In this document: positions 53,989 to 62,799 of the stretch, one piece after another
Numbering within the stretch: position 1 is the first letter of the stretch
How the letters are laid out: each line of letters starts with the position of its first letter
DNA from: Sphingomonas aerophila
GTDB lineage: Bacteria; Pseudomonadota; Alphaproteobacteria; Sphingomonadales; Sphingomonadaceae
Assembly: GCF_014199305.1 (NCBI RefSeq)
Contig: NZ_JACIJK010000011.1
Coordinates: forward strand, 61,593-125,592
Length of the DNA stretch: 64,000 nt
Direction of reading: 5' to 3'
Program-made: the position numbers and the translations under genes
Notes under the pieces: generated by a model
The model's database searches: none
The model's input: the letters and a program-made list of their open reading frames with translations, nothing else
What the model was told of the DNA's origin: nothing

Positions 53989-54215
53989 TGAAGCTCCTCG
54001 GCGGCCTACTAGTAACCGGCGGCGTGTTGCTCGCCGGCACGACCGGCCTGTGCACCGGCGCGGTGATCCTGTTTTCGTTGTCGAGCATCGTCACGCAGCC
54101 GTTGGAGATGCTGTACGCGTCGCCGTTACTGCTGATCGGGATCGTGCCGTGCGCCGTCGGCGTGCTGATTGTGAGGGTGGGTTTGCGGATGATGCGTCGA
54201 TCTGACGAGGATTGA
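53985..54215 (+). CDS. Small two-helix membrane protein, 76 aa
   Basis: The ATG at 53985 overlaps the radical SAM stop by four bases. The product MMKLLGGLLVTGGVLLAGTT then continues with one hydrophobic hairpin (VILFSLSSIV, then LLLIGIVPCAVGVLIVRVGL) and ends in a charged RRSDED. No family is known to me. Translational coupling places it in the same lipid-related operon, possibly as a membrane partner of the Lgt-like protein or the radical SAM enzyme. Confidence 0.75.
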   Translation: MMKLLGGLLVTGGVLLAGTTGLCTGAVILFSLSSIVTQPLEMLYASPLLLIGIVPCAVGVLIVRVGLRMMRRSDED

Positions 54216-54270
54216 CGCAGGCGCAAATCGTGCGACTGCCCTCTTGTGTACGCTGGGCTCGGCACACTGA

Positions 54271-54332
54271 CCCACAAGCAGCCATTGCCACCAGTTCTGC
54301 AATTTCCAGGTACCGGTCATTCGTTCATGCTC
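54271..54332 (+). repeat. Dispersed intergenic repeat, copy 8
   Basis: CCCACAAGCAGCCATTGCCA is followed by CCAGGTACCGGTCATTCGTT and CA, ending near 54328. It lies between two plus-strand genes. Confidence 0.65.
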
Positions 54333-54413
54333 CAAGCGACGCAACGGCCAACGGTCTCGGCTGTTGATCGCGTCACCCTAAGCCCGTCGCGGGCTCCGGT
54401 AAGGAATGAAGCG

Positions 54414-55409
54414 ATGACCAGACTGAAGCGGATCGCTGATCAGGTGATCGTCGTGACGGGAGCCTCCGGCGGCATCGGTCGCGCTACCGCGTTGATGGCC
54501 GCATCGCGCGGAGCGAGGGTCGTGGTCTCGGCACGCGGGCGTGAAGGGCTGGACGCGCTCGTGGCGGAGATCGTCGAGGCTGGCGGGCGTGCCTCCGTGT
54601 GCGTTGCCGACGTAACTGAGCAAGGCGCGTTGGAGCGGCTAGCCACCCACGCGGTCGAAACCTACCGCACCATCGACACCTGGGTGAACAATGCTGGGGT
54701 GGCGATCGCCGGCAAGCTGGAGGAGCTGCCGGAGGAGGATGGGCGCCGCGTGTTCGACGTTAATTTTTGGGGCATGGTGGCCGGCTGCAAGGCAGCCCTG
54801 CCGCACCTTAAGCTCCGCGGCGGCGTGCTGATCAACATGGGCAGCGTCACCTCCGACGTCGCGGCGCCATTCATGGGGCTCTACTCGGCCTCCAAGCAGA
54901 AGATCCGAGGGTATACCGACGCGCTCCGCATCGAATTGATGATGGAGCGTGCGCCCGTCGCGGTTACCCTGATCAAGCCCGCGCCGATCGCCACGCCAAT
55001 CCTCCAGCATCAGCGCAACCATAACGACCGGCAGGCGACAATGCCGCCGCCCTTCTATCGGCCCGACGACGTGGCCAAGACGGTGCTGCTCGCCGCCGAG
55101 AACCCCGAACGCGAGCTGTACGTGGGCGGCGCTGGGCGCATTGGCAGCGCGCTCGCCCAGGCGTTCCCCAACCTTGCTGACGGAGCCGCCGCGCTGCTCG
55201 GCCCGACGCTGTTCCAGACCTCCCGACCGAGCGAGAAGCGACCCGATAATCTCGACGCGCCGAGCGCCTCAACCGCCACTCGCGGCGACACGCACGGCCA
55301 CGCCTCGCACGCGAGCATCTACACTGCGCTGCGTACCGGGCCTTTGCGCAACCTTGCGGGCGCCGGCTCGATCGGTCGGGCGCTGCTTCAAGGGATCAGA
55401 CGAAGCTGA
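54414..55409 (+). CDS. Short-chain dehydrogenase/reductase
   Basis: The ATG at 54414 is preceded by AAGGAA; the longer frame from 54246 crosses a dispersed repeat and is rejected. The 331-residue product has the NAD(P) loop TGASGGIG (15-22), NNAG in the central strand, the catalytic Ser in NMGSVTS, and Tyr157-x3-Lys161 in YSASK. It is longer than a classical 250-residue SDR: the C-terminal 90 residues (after YVGGAGRIGSALAQ) match the extended SDRs with a hydrophobic C-terminal patch often annotated as membrane-associated oxidoreductases. The substrate is unknown; a lipid role would fit the operon upstream, but there is a 198-base gap. Confidence 0.88.
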   Translation: MTRLKRIADQVIVVTGASGGIGRATALMAASRGARVVVSARGREGLDALVAEIVEAGGRASVCVADVTEQGALERLATHAVETYRTIDTWVNNAGVAIAGKLEELPEEDGRRVFDVNFWGMVAGCKAALPHLKLRGGVLINMGSVTSDVAAPFMGLYSASKQKIRGYTDALRIELMMERAPVAVTLIKPAPIATPILQHQRNHNDRQATMPPPFYRPDDVAKTVLLAAENPERELYVGGAGRIGSALAQAFPNLADGAAALLGPTLFQTSRPSEKRPDNLDAPSASTATRGDTHGHASHASIYTALRTGPLRNLAGAGSIGRALLQGIRRS

Positions 55410-55803
55410 AGCGACCCGCTGCCACAACCATTCTTGCGCAACGCGCGCCGTTTGTCGCCACTCAAGACCCACAACCGGCCGATCGACAACTTTCATTCAC
55501 TTCTGAGGAGTGGCAATCCGTTCAGCGAAGCGGCACGATGGGATCGCAGAGCTGCTTCAGCGAAGACGTGTGGTCCAAGCGAACGGTCGCGGTGGGTAGC
55601 CGGAACTCTATTGCGACGTCTAGGCTAACACTGGGCTGTCAGTTAGGTTGCCCCTGCCTCTTCTAAGGTGCTTGTCTCTGTGTTCCTCGCCAACGGCCAG
55701 CCGGGAGGAACACATGAACCACAACGGAGATGGTTGCCGATCTACCGCTACCCTCCAATGATTGGGTAAGCGTCCCGCCTTGTCGCAAAGTCCGGCGGTC
55801 GAT
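55410..55803. other. Intergenic stretch with a dispersed repeat
   Basis: No gene is supported. A partial dispersed repeat lies at 55463-55500. The short frame near 55730 has no ribosome site. Confidence 0.5.
55463..55500 (+). repeat. Dispersed intergenic repeat, copy 9 (divergent)
   Basis: AAGACCCACAACCGGCCGAT is followed after a short interval by TTTCATTCACTTC. The inter-motif distance is shorter than in other copies. Confidence 0.45.
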
Positions 55804-56217
55804 CTACGTGGGCTCGCTAATGCTGCTTCCCCCAGGACGGTTACTGACCTGTCTCAGGGCAACTACGACTTCGTCAACGGCCTGGAACCCGCCAAACGGA
55901 GAACTAAGGCTCGGCAGCGCTGCAAGCCGTCCATCTACCCTCTGACCACGTCTAAGAATAACGACGACCGGCGCAGGCCGGAGATGAAGGGCTGCAACTA
56001 TTTCGGTCGTATCCTGGCCGGCGAGAGTGAGGCTGATCAGTGAGCAGTCGATCTCCTCTCCAACTTCGGCCAGTTCCGCGAGCTGCCTCACGGTTCGAGC
56101 CGGACCGATGACCCGCGCCCCAGAGCCGCACAGGCATTCACGCACATACTCACCTGTGAACATGTCGTCGGCGGCGAGCAGGATGGTGCAACCGGCAAGT
56201 GCTTCGGGATCAAGCAT
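55804..56217 (-). CDS. Degenerate receiver-domain protein
   Basis: From the ATG at 56217 the product has 137 residues; an in-frame TTG at 56265 would add 16. It follows the receiver fold: TILLAADDMFTGEYVRECLC (acidic pair DD at 17-18), RVIGPARTVRQLAELA, CSLISLTLAGQDTTEIV, APVVVILRRG and LSSPFGGFQAVDEVVVAL. The phosphorylation aspartate is replaced by Ser62 (LISLTL where receivers have LLDVxL), and the lysine before PF is replaced by serine. It is therefore probably unable to be phosphorylated and may act as a decoy or protein-binding module. The broken copy is at 28340-28586. Confidence 0.7.
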   Translation of the reverse strand: MLDPEALAGCTILLAADDMFTGEYVRECLCGSGARVIGPARTVRQLAELAEVGEEIDCSLISLTLAGQDTTEIVAALHLRPAPVVVILRRGQRVDGRLAALPSLSSPFGGFQAVDEVVVALRQVSNRPGGSSISEPT

Positions 56218-56460
56218 GACCCAGTGTGCCAAAGTGGGGCCACTAGCAGCGACAATCTCGATCAAGCCACAGCATTTCCACTACGGTCGTGTATACCGTC
56301 GGGCCTCGCCCAGCATTCGGCTGATCACAGGTTGGAGCACGGGCGAGATACAGGGGAGGACGGCAGTGGAACGTGTCGCGCCAGCTATCTTGATCTGCGT
56401 TGCAGCCCTGTTCGTTGGTTGGTGGATCTTGCTACGGGTGATTCGGCCGCGCAGGTGACG
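56018..56460 (+). repeat. Duplicated block C2 (partner of 28340-28790)
   Basis: Collinear with C1 over about 440 bases, with many point differences. It contains the intact receiver-like N-terminal half (minus strand) and the 30-codon membrane-peptide gene (plus strand). Confidence 0.85.
56366..56458 (+). CDS. 30-residue single-pass membrane peptide, copy 2
   Basis: The GTG at 56366 follows AGGGGAGGA by five or six bases. The product MERVAPAILICVAALFVGWW ends ILLRVIRPRR. It has the same length and layout as the copy at 28689, with silent changes (for instance GAG/GAA, GGC/GGT, CGA/CGG) that support translation. It is divergent from the receiver-like gene and sits 200 bases before the GGDEF-EAL gene. 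Confidence 0.75.
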   Translation: MERVAPAILICVAALFVGWWILLRVIRPRR

Positions 56461-56657
56461 GGAAGTTGAATACATTTCGGGTTAGTAGAATTGGATGCGT
56501 CGGCCGCACTGACTCTATATTGCTGCTTCCTGCTGGTCGTCTGCATGCTTCTAAATAGGCGCTGCCTTTTCGCTTCAGGCAATCACCCGTCTTTACGGGC
56601 TTCGTTTACGCTTTGTGGACACCCCCTTCGTATATTCTGCACGGGGGGACTTAATTC

Positions 56658-58949
56658 GTGCGGCAAGAAAGGGACCGGGATAGGCGCTTCGGCACGCGGT
56701 TGATGGCCGCGGTCCTTGCTCCTGTTTTGCTGCTCGCTTTTGGCCTCACTTGGTTTGCCTTTTCCGCCCTTAGTTCGGCGGCTGCGCAAGCTGATCAGGT
56801 ATCCATAGCGCGACAAGAGCAGGAAGTCCGGCTGGCCACCAACGCTGCTTTGGATGAGCTAGCGCAGAGTCAGGCCGGGGTTGCTATCTGGAGCCCTCTC
56901 GTGCTCGAATTGCGCAAGCCGCGCCCGAACTGGACTTGGGTCGACGACGACGTCGGAACGTGGCTCAACTTCGTCTTCTCCCATGACGTTGACCTCATTC
57001 TCTCCGGCGACGATCGCGCGGTCTACGTTGTTCGCGACGGAGTCCGCACGCCCCTGGCAAGTGCCGCCGCCTACGTCGAAGCGGCCAAGCCACTGATCGA
57101 CGCTGCTCGAGGCCGGACTTACGGTAAGCCCAATCGGCATGAGCGCCTGCCGGGACGCAAACTCGTGGATGGGGCAACGGTGCGGACCTCGCCCAGGGCG
57201 ATCCATGCTACTGACCTTACGACAGTCAAGGGCCGTCCGGCCGTGATGAGCGTCATGCGGATCATTCCTGACTCCCCAAATGTGCCTGTCAGTCCTGGAC
57301 GCGAGCCTCTTCTTGTCAGCATTCGCTACCTCGATACGAGCTTTGTGCGCGACCTCGCCAAAATACAGCTGGTCCTTGAAGCCAAAATCCGCAGGTTCGG
57401 CGCGCAGAGTTCTGATGAGCACGCGCTGGCCCTGATCTCGAGCCGTGGTCAGCGCGTCGGGTACCTCAGCTGGCATCCGGATCGTCCGGGTCGCGCAGTC
57501 TGGAGCTCGATGGCGCCCAGTGCCGCGGTCGCACTCGCCGGGCTGCTGGCAGCGCTCGCCGCTTTGATCTTCAGCGTAGCGAAGCTGATGCGCAAGGATT
57601 CAGAGTCTCTGGCCCGCATCGAGGCTGCACACCTGGAGTTGCAGGCGAAGGAGGCACAAGCGCACCACCTTGCATACCACGATACCCTGACCGGTCTTCC
57701 AAACCGGGCCCTCTTCAACTCGATCGTGGATCAGAAAGCGGGCGAACAGGACACCGCGACGACCTGGGCGGTTCTGCTCATCGATCTCGACCGCTTTAAG
57801 CAGGTGAACGATAGTCTCGGCCATCTTGGCGGAGACCAGCTGATCCAGCACGTCGCCGCTCGACTGGAATCGCTAGTCCGTTCAACGGACGTCGTAGCAC
57901 GGTTGGGCGGAGACGAGTTCGCGGTGCTGCTGCGCGAGCGAGCAGACCCGTCAGAGTTCGGCAGTGCCGCAGATGCTATGATTGCTGCGGTTCGTCAGCC
58001 TTTCTCCATCCTCGGAACAAACGTGTTCATCGGCGCAAGCATCGGGATTGCAAGCTACCCGTCGTGCAGCGGCGACCGCTCCGAACTGATGCGCAAGGCA
58101 GACATCGCCATGTACCGAGCCAAAGCTGAAGGGCGCGACGGCTTCCGCTTCTTCGACGAAAGCATGGACGAGAGCGTAAAACTGCGGCGTGGAATTGAAC
58201 AGGACTTGCGGCAAGCGATCCAGCAAGGGCGAGGCCTGTCCGTACATTATCAGCCGCAGATGGACTCGTCCGGAACTCGGGTCATCGGTCTCGAGGCCCT
58301 TCTGCGGTGGCAGCACCCAACACGTGGGCTGCTGGCCCCCGACGCGTTTATCTCTATCGCTGAGGAAACCGGCCTTATCGGTGATCTCGGTAGACTGGTC
58401 ATTCGGGATGCGTGCGGCGTGGCCCGAGACTGGCCTTCTTTGTCGATAGCGGTGAACCTCTCCCCCGTTCAGTTCCGGACGCGAGATCTCGCAGCTGAGG
58501 TAATCGACATTGTCCATAGCTCAGGAGCGCGCCCCTCCCAGATAGAGCTTGAGGTCACCGAAAGCATCCTCCTCGACGATGACGACGTCGTGAGAACCGC
58601 ACTCACACAGCTGCGTGCAGCAGGTTTTCGCATTGCCCTTGATGATTTCGGGACGGGCTATTCCAGTCTAAGCTACCTCAGTAAATTCTCGGTGGATAAG
58701 ATCAAGATAGACCGCAGTTTCACAAGCCGCTTGGGCGAGGCTACTGATGCAGCCGCCATCATTCACGCCGTAGTGCGCCTCGGACATGCGATGGGCCTGT
58801 CCGTCTCAGCCGAGGGAGTCGAAACGGGCGAGCAGCGCGCCTTTCTCGAAAGTGCAGGCTGCAACGAGCTGCAAGGATTCCTCTTCTCTGCCGCTGTACC
58901 AGCTCAGTCGTTGAAGTCGGTCCTGCGAGAGCAACAACAGGCCGCGTAA
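56658..58949 (+). CDS. Membrane-bound CHASE4-GGDEF-EAL cyclic-di-GMP enzyme
   Basis: GTG at 56658 with a G-rich site upstream. The 763-residue product has a transmembrane helix near 14-36, a periplasmic CHASE4-like sensor (about 40-285), a second helix (about 292-312), a GGDEF domain (about 330-490; active-site GGDEF at 417-421 within RLGGDEFAVLL) and an EAL domain (about 505-755; Glu546 in EALLRW, then ELEVTES, DDFGTGYSSL, KIDRSF, AEGVET). Both catalytic domains keep their key residues, so synthesis, breakdown or GTP-activated breakdown of c-di-GMP are all possible. It would control the motile to sessile switch in response to a periplasmic signal. Confidence 0.93.
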   Translation: MRQERDRDRRFGTRLMAAVLAPVLLLAFGLTWFAFSALSSAAAQADQVSIARQEQEVRLATNAALDELAQSQAGVAIWSPLVLELRKPRPNWTWVDDDVGTWLNFVFSHDVDLILSGDDRAVYVVRDGVRTPLASAAAYVEAAKPLIDAARGRTYGKPNRHERLPGRKLVDGATVRTSPRAIHATDLTTVKGRPAVMSVMRIIPDSPNVPVSPGREPLLVSIRYLDTSFVRDLAKIQLVLEAKIRRFGAQSSDEHALALISSRGQRVGYLSWHPDRPGRAVWSSMAPSAAVALAGLLAALAALIFSVAKLMRKDSESLARIEAAHLELQAKEAQAHHLAYHDTLTGLPNRALFNSIVDQKAGEQDTATTWAVLLIDLDRFKQVNDSLGHLGGDQLIQHVAARLESLVRSTDVVARLGGDEFAVLLRERADPSEFGSAADAMIAAVRQPFSILGTNVFIGASIGIASYPSCSGDRSELMRKADIAMYRAKAEGRDGFRFFDESMDESVKLRRGIEQDLRQAIQQGRGLSVHYQPQMDSSGTRVIGLEALLRWQHPTRGLLAPDAFISIAEETGLIGDLGRLVIRDACGVARDWPSLSIAVNLSPVQFRTRDLAAEVIDIVHSSGARPSQIELEVTESILLDDDDVVRTALTQLRAAGFRIALDDFGTGYSSLSYLSKFSVDKIKIDRSFTSRLGEATDAAAIIHAVVRLGHAMGLSVSAEGVETGEQRAFLESAGCNELQGFLFSAAVPAQSLKSVLREQQQAA

Positions 58950-59004
58950 GCAGCCATGATCGTTAGCTTCGAGTGTTCTCAGCTTACAGTCCACGCCCTT
59001 GGAA

Positions 59005-59063
59005 AGTCATTCGCAGCAGTTCAGTAGCTGCCCTATCCGCCCTAGGTCCGACCGTTCGTTCAT
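59005..59063 (+). repeat. Dispersed intergenic repeat, copy 10
   Basis: GTCATTCGCAGCAGTTCAG near 59005-59023, then TAGGTCCGACCGTTCGTTCA ending at 59062. It stands upstream of the recombinase gene. Confidence 0.65.
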
Positions 59064-59173
59064 GCGTCCTGACACGCGGATCAACCACATTTTGAAATCG
59101 CCTGTTAACCGCCCCTGGGTACTCTCGATTGGTCGATAAGGCTGATAGGATTTCGGCGCGATGGAGATGATCA

Positions 59174-59806
59174 ATGGGTCATTCGTCGTTAGACCCCGCA
59201 TTTCATGAACTTCGACCGTGGAACGAAGGCCGACTGGTTGGTGCTAAGCGGGCGCTGAAGCAGCAGCAGGTCTGGGCCATTCGCTTCTGGCTCGACCAGC
59301 ATAGGCGATTGCGGGACCGAGCGCTGTTCGACTTCGCCATCGACAGCAAGTTGCGTGGCTGTGATGTAGTCAACGTGCGCATCGGAGATGTCGTATCAGG
59401 CGGGCGCATCCGTGACCGAGCGATCATCGTTCAGCAAAAGACCAAGCGGCCAGTGCAATTCGAGCTGATGGACACGGCTCGGAAGACGATGCGTGCATGG
59501 CTGGAGCGCCGCGGCGGCACCCTCAACGATTTCGTCTTTCCGAGCCGCAACGACTACATGGCCCATATGAGCACGCGACAATATGCCCGTCTCGTGCACG
59601 AGTGGGTAGTTGGCATCGGTCTCCCGGCTCAGGAATACGGGACGCACTCGCTCCGACGCACCAAAGCCTCGATCATCTACAAGGCGACCGGCAATCTTCG
59701 CGCCGTTCAGATCCTTCTCGGGCACGCCAAGATCGACAGCACCGTGCGATATCTGGGCGTTGACGTAGAAGATGCTCTGGAGTTGGCTGAACGAACGGAG
59801 GTCTGA
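59174..59806 (+). CDS. Stand-alone tyrosine recombinase, 210 aa
   Basis: The catalytic set of tyrosine recombinases is present: Arg in DSKLRGCDVVNVRIGD, Lys in VQQKTKRPVQF, His-x2-Arg in THSLRRTKASI, His in LLGHAKIDSTV and the tyrosine nucleophile in RYLGVDVE. The start is the ATG at 59174. At 210 residues it is short: it has the catalytic domain plus a small N-terminal part, but no full arm-type or core-binding domain. It is flanked on both sides by copies of the dispersed repeat in the same orientation. No attachment site, cargo or phage gene is visible, so it may be a domesticated integrase. Confidence 0.88.
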   Translation: MGHSSLDPAFHELRPWNEGRLVGAKRALKQQQVWAIRFWLDQHRRLRDRALFDFAIDSKLRGCDVVNVRIGDVVSGGRIRDRAIIVQQKTKRPVQFELMDTARKTMRAWLERRGGTLNDFVFPSRNDYMAHMSTRQYARLVHEWVVGIGLPAQEYGTHSLRRTKASIIYKATGNLRAVQILLGHAKIDSTVRYLGVDVEDALELAERTEV

Positions 59807-59809
59807 GCG

Positions 59810-59862
59810 GACCCAATCCCGGCCGTTTTGACCCCAGTTGCTGCGTCGCAACACCGGCCGTT
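59810..59862 (+). repeat. Dispersed intergenic repeat, copy 11
   Basis: CGGACCCAATCCCGGCCGTT, then CAACACCGGCCGTTCGTTCA ending at 59869 or so. It starts a few bases after the recombinase stop. Confidence 0.65.
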
Positions 59863-59920
59863 CGTTCAGGCGAGATTCAAAGCGATGCCTCTGCCGCCGA
59901 GCCTGATTTGATCGACCTGT

Positions 59921-61468
59921 TCATGCCTCGTTGGGCCGCCGTCGCGCATCCCGTGGAACCAGGAGCGCAACGGCCAGCGTCAAGACAGCGATCAGCAGGA
60001 CGCCCCAGAATGTCAGATGCAACCCATGCGCCAGTGCCGCACGGCTCGTCCCTGCGTCGAGCGCCTTCCCGTGCTCCCCGAGCAAACGCTGGATCTGCTG
60101 CAGCGAGCCGCCCCCGTCGCGCGACAGGCTGGCGTTGAGCACGACGCCGAGCACGGTTGCTCCCAACGTACTGCCAAGACTGCGGGCGAACAGGTTGGAC
60201 GCGGTCGCGGCACCCCGTTCCGACCAGCCGACGCTGTCCTGGATCAGCACGATTGCGGCCGTGCTGAAGAAACCCATGCCGAACCCCATGATCAAGGAAC
60301 CCAGGCCCGCAATCAACGGCGACATCGTCGGCTCCAGGAGCACAAATGGCAACGCGCCGACCGGCAGCAGCACCGCGCCTGCGATCAGTATCGGCCTAAG
60401 GCCAAAACGCGTGAAGTTACGCGCGCCTAGCGTTGCCGCGATCGGCCAGCCGAGCACCATGGCGGTCAGCATGAAGCCTGCCGTCAGCGGCGAGCGGCCC
60501 ATCACTGCCTGCACGTACATCGGCAGAAAGGTAGTGAGCCCAATCACTGCCATGCCGCTGAACAATGTCGCCACATTTGTGGCGGCCAACGAGCGATGCG
60601 CCCACAGCCCGAAGGCGATCATCGGGTCGCGCGCTCTGCGCTCCTGCCAGACGAACAATGCGCCCGCGATCACGCACAGCGCGGCAGCGGTCAGAGCGGT
60701 GCGCGTGTTGGCCGCGCCAACTTCGGTAAGCGCCACCATCAAAGCGGCGATGGCGATGGTGAACAGCGCTGCGCCCGGAACATCGACGCTGCGCTGTTCG
60801 GTGGAGACTGTCTCGCGCAGAAAGAAGTAGAACCCAGCTGCCGCTGCAAGGCCGATCGGCACGTTGATCCAGAAGACCCACGCCCAGCTGACATGCTGGA
60901 TTATAAGCCCGCCGGCCAGCGGTCCTATCACCGACGACACACCCCACACGCTCGCCAGCCAACCCTGAACGCGACCGCGCTCGTGGGTAGGATAGATGTC
61001 GCCGATGACGGTGATCGACACCGGCTGAATCGCACCGGCGCCAAGCCCCTGGATCAGTCGAAAGGCGATCAGCGACCCCATCGACCAGGCGAAACCGCAC
61101 AGGACGGAGCCTACCAGAAAGATGCCAATTCCGACCAGCAACACCGATCGCCGACCGTATAGGTCTGCGAGTTTGCCGAAGACGACGGTGGTCGCCGTTT
61201 GCGCCAGCAGGAAGGAGGAGAAGACCCACGCATAGAGCTGGAGATCTCCGAGCTGCCCCGCGATCCGTGGCATGGCGGTTGAGACGATTGTCGCCTCGAT
61301 CGCAATCATGAACGAGGCCGCCATGACCGCGGCCAGTACGAACGGGCGCCGCACTACCGGCCGGACTGGCAATTCGGGCGAGGCGCCGCTGGTGGGCAAC
61401 TCGGCATGTGACAGTTGGTCCTGCGGACGTTCTATAGCCGCTGCTCTCGTGTGTTCTGCTTGGGACAC
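59921..61468 (-). CDS. MFS drug-efflux transporter, DHA2 (14-helix) type
   Basis: The 515-residue product has about 14 transmembrane segments after a 40-residue cytoplasmic tail. Family motifs: motif A-like FGKLADLYGRRSVLLVGI, motif C-like GWLASVWGVSSVIGPLAGG and IEATIVSTAMPRIAGQLGD in the first helix (motif D1 type). These proteins export drugs or other small amphipathic compounds by proton antiport. The gene starts four bases after the stop of the upstream hydrolase, so the two form an operon. No adjacent regulator or membrane-fusion protein is present. Confidence 0.92.
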   Translation of the reverse strand: MSQAEHTRAAAIERPQDQLSHAELPTSGASPELPVRPVVRRPFVLAAVMAASFMIAIEATIVSTAMPRIAGQLGDLQLYAWVFSSFLLAQTATTVVFGKLADLYGRRSVLLVGIGIFLVGSVLCGFAWSMGSLIAFRLIQGLGAGAIQPVSITVIGDIYPTHERGRVQGWLASVWGVSSVIGPLAGGLIIQHVSWAWVFWINVPIGLAAAAGFYFFLRETVSTEQRSVDVPGAALFTIAIAALMVALTEVGAANTRTALTAAALCVIAGALFVWQERRARDPMIAFGLWAHRSLAATNVATLFSGMAVIGLTTFLPMYVQAVMGRSPLTAGFMLTAMVLGWPIAATLGARNFTRFGLRPILIAGAVLLPVGALPFVLLEPTMSPLIAGLGSLIMGFGMGFFSTAAIVLIQDSVGWSERGAATASNLFARSLGSTLGATVLGVVLNASLSRDGGGSLQQIQRLLGEHGKALDAGTSRAALAHGLHLTFWGVLLIAVLTLAVALLVPRDARRRPNEA

Positions 61469-61472
61469 AGCG

Positions 61473-62498
61473 TCAGCTCAGGCGTTTCTGCACGTCGTTG
61501 ATCGCGGCAATGACCTGCTGCGGCACGGCATAGTGCAGCATGTGGCCCTGATCGGGCACGATGCGCAGCTCAGCGCCTTTGATGTCTGCGACCAGTCGTT
61601 CCGCGTGGCGGTCAACATGGACTATCCGATCGCCGGCGCCGGCAAGGATTCTGACTGGCAAATCGAGCTCGCCGTAGCGTCCGCTCAGCGACATGGCTCC
61701 GGGTATCATCATCGCCGTATCGGCCGCGGTGGCGCGGATCTGCGAGGGCCGGAGCGAGAGAGCGACCGGCAGTGCAGCGACTGCTGCCGGAACCGATGCG
61801 GGCGAGAAGCTAGCCTTCAGTCCAATCGGCCCGGTCAGTAACCCTGTCAGTGGCGCCGTCGTATGGGCGATCACATCACCAAACAGCGGAATAGCGGGCA
61901 TAGACCCCAGCACGACGTCTGGTCGCGCAGTGCCGTAGTAATAGCCTGACAGCAGAACCAGACCGGACACCGTCTCCGGAGCGTTCAGCGCCATCGCCAG
62001 GGCCACCAGCGTGCCCCAGCTATGGCCAACAATGATCGCCGGGCCGACGCCAAGTTGCGCCAGCGCGCGGGCGAGCAGATCCGCCTGTGCTGTCGGGGTC
62101 CAGGCCGTCGTGCGCGGCCGCTCACTAAAGCCAAAGCCGGGCCGGTCGAACGCAATCACGCGATGTGTGGCGGCGGCCAGGCCCAGGACGCCGCTCGCTT
62201 CGAAATCCTGCAACGTCACTCCGTTGCCGTGGAGCAGGACGACTGGCGGTCCATCACCGCGATCAACATAGTGCAGTCGGACGCCGTCTACATCTACAAA
62301 CCGCCCGCCGGGCGAATTTGCCGCCTCAGCACGTCTCGCCGCCACGGAGTTAAAAATCGCCGCGCCCGCGAGAATAGCACCCGTCATGCCAGCGACAAGC
62401 CAGCCCCGATTGCGACGAACCGGCGCGAGCCGATCCGGTGCCCGTGAGCTCTCGTCCTTGCTGGCCGATTGCGACTTTCCGGCTGATTTCTGGGTCAT
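61473..62498 (-). CDS. Membrane-anchored alpha/beta hydrolase
   Basis: The ATG at 62498 gives 341 residues; the frame runs on to 62669 but without a ribosome site. An N-terminal transmembrane helix (WLVAGMTGAILAGAAIF, about 33-50) anchors the enzyme. The hydrolase core has VVLLHGNGVTLQDF, nucleophile serine in IVGHSWGTLVALAM, aspartate in LAGAGDRIVHVD and histidine in PDQGHMLHYA. The pattern is close to epoxide hydrolase or haloperoxidase-like esterases; the substrate is unknown. It is co-transcribed with the MFS exporter, so one may modify a compound that the other expels. Confidence 0.9.
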   Translation of the reverse strand: MTQKSAGKSQSASKDESSRAPDRLAPVRRNRGWLVAGMTGAILAGAAIFNSVAARRAEAANSPGGRFVDVDGVRLHYVDRGDGPPVVLLHGNGVTLQDFEASGVLGLAAATHRVIAFDRPGFGFSERPRTTAWTPTAQADLLARALAQLGVGPAIIVGHSWGTLVALAMALNAPETVSGLVLLSGYYYGTARPDVVLGSMPAIPLFGDVIAHTTAPLTGLLTGPIGLKASFSPASVPAAVAALPVALSLRPSQIRATAADTAMMIPGAMSLSGRYGELDLPVRILAGAGDRIVHVDRHAERLVADIKGAELRIVPDQGHMLHYAVPQQVIAAINDVQKRLS

Positions 62499-62670
62499 CG
62501 CCGTTGAACTATTGTGCAGCGCACAAGGTTGCGCCGCCTGAACCCGATGTTCAAGCGCCGAGCAGGAAGCTGCGAAGGCGTGGCTGGTATGAAACGCACT
62601 GCGACCTGCGGCTTCAAACACCTCGGGCGAGGCGCAGTCATGGCAGCTCGAAGCTGGCGTAAAAAGCACC

Positions 62671-62782
62671 AGGGCTGAGCCCGAATGTTCGTAGCCCTGC
62701 TTGGCCCGCTGTGACAGAGGATGAGGTCAGGTTGTGCCACCGACGGTCGAACCCAAGCGTTGACCAGCTCAGCCCGCGCTCC
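62671..62782 (+). repeat. Leader of block B, homologous to 7349-7456
   Basis: It shares AGGGCTGA, TTCGTAGCCCTGCT and the GCGTTGACCAG...CAGCCCG segment with the region spanning the end of the Crp/Fnr gene at 7372. It lies between the hydrolase start and block B, with no gene. Confidence 0.7.
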
Positions 62783-62799
62783 GGGCCAAGGAACACCCA

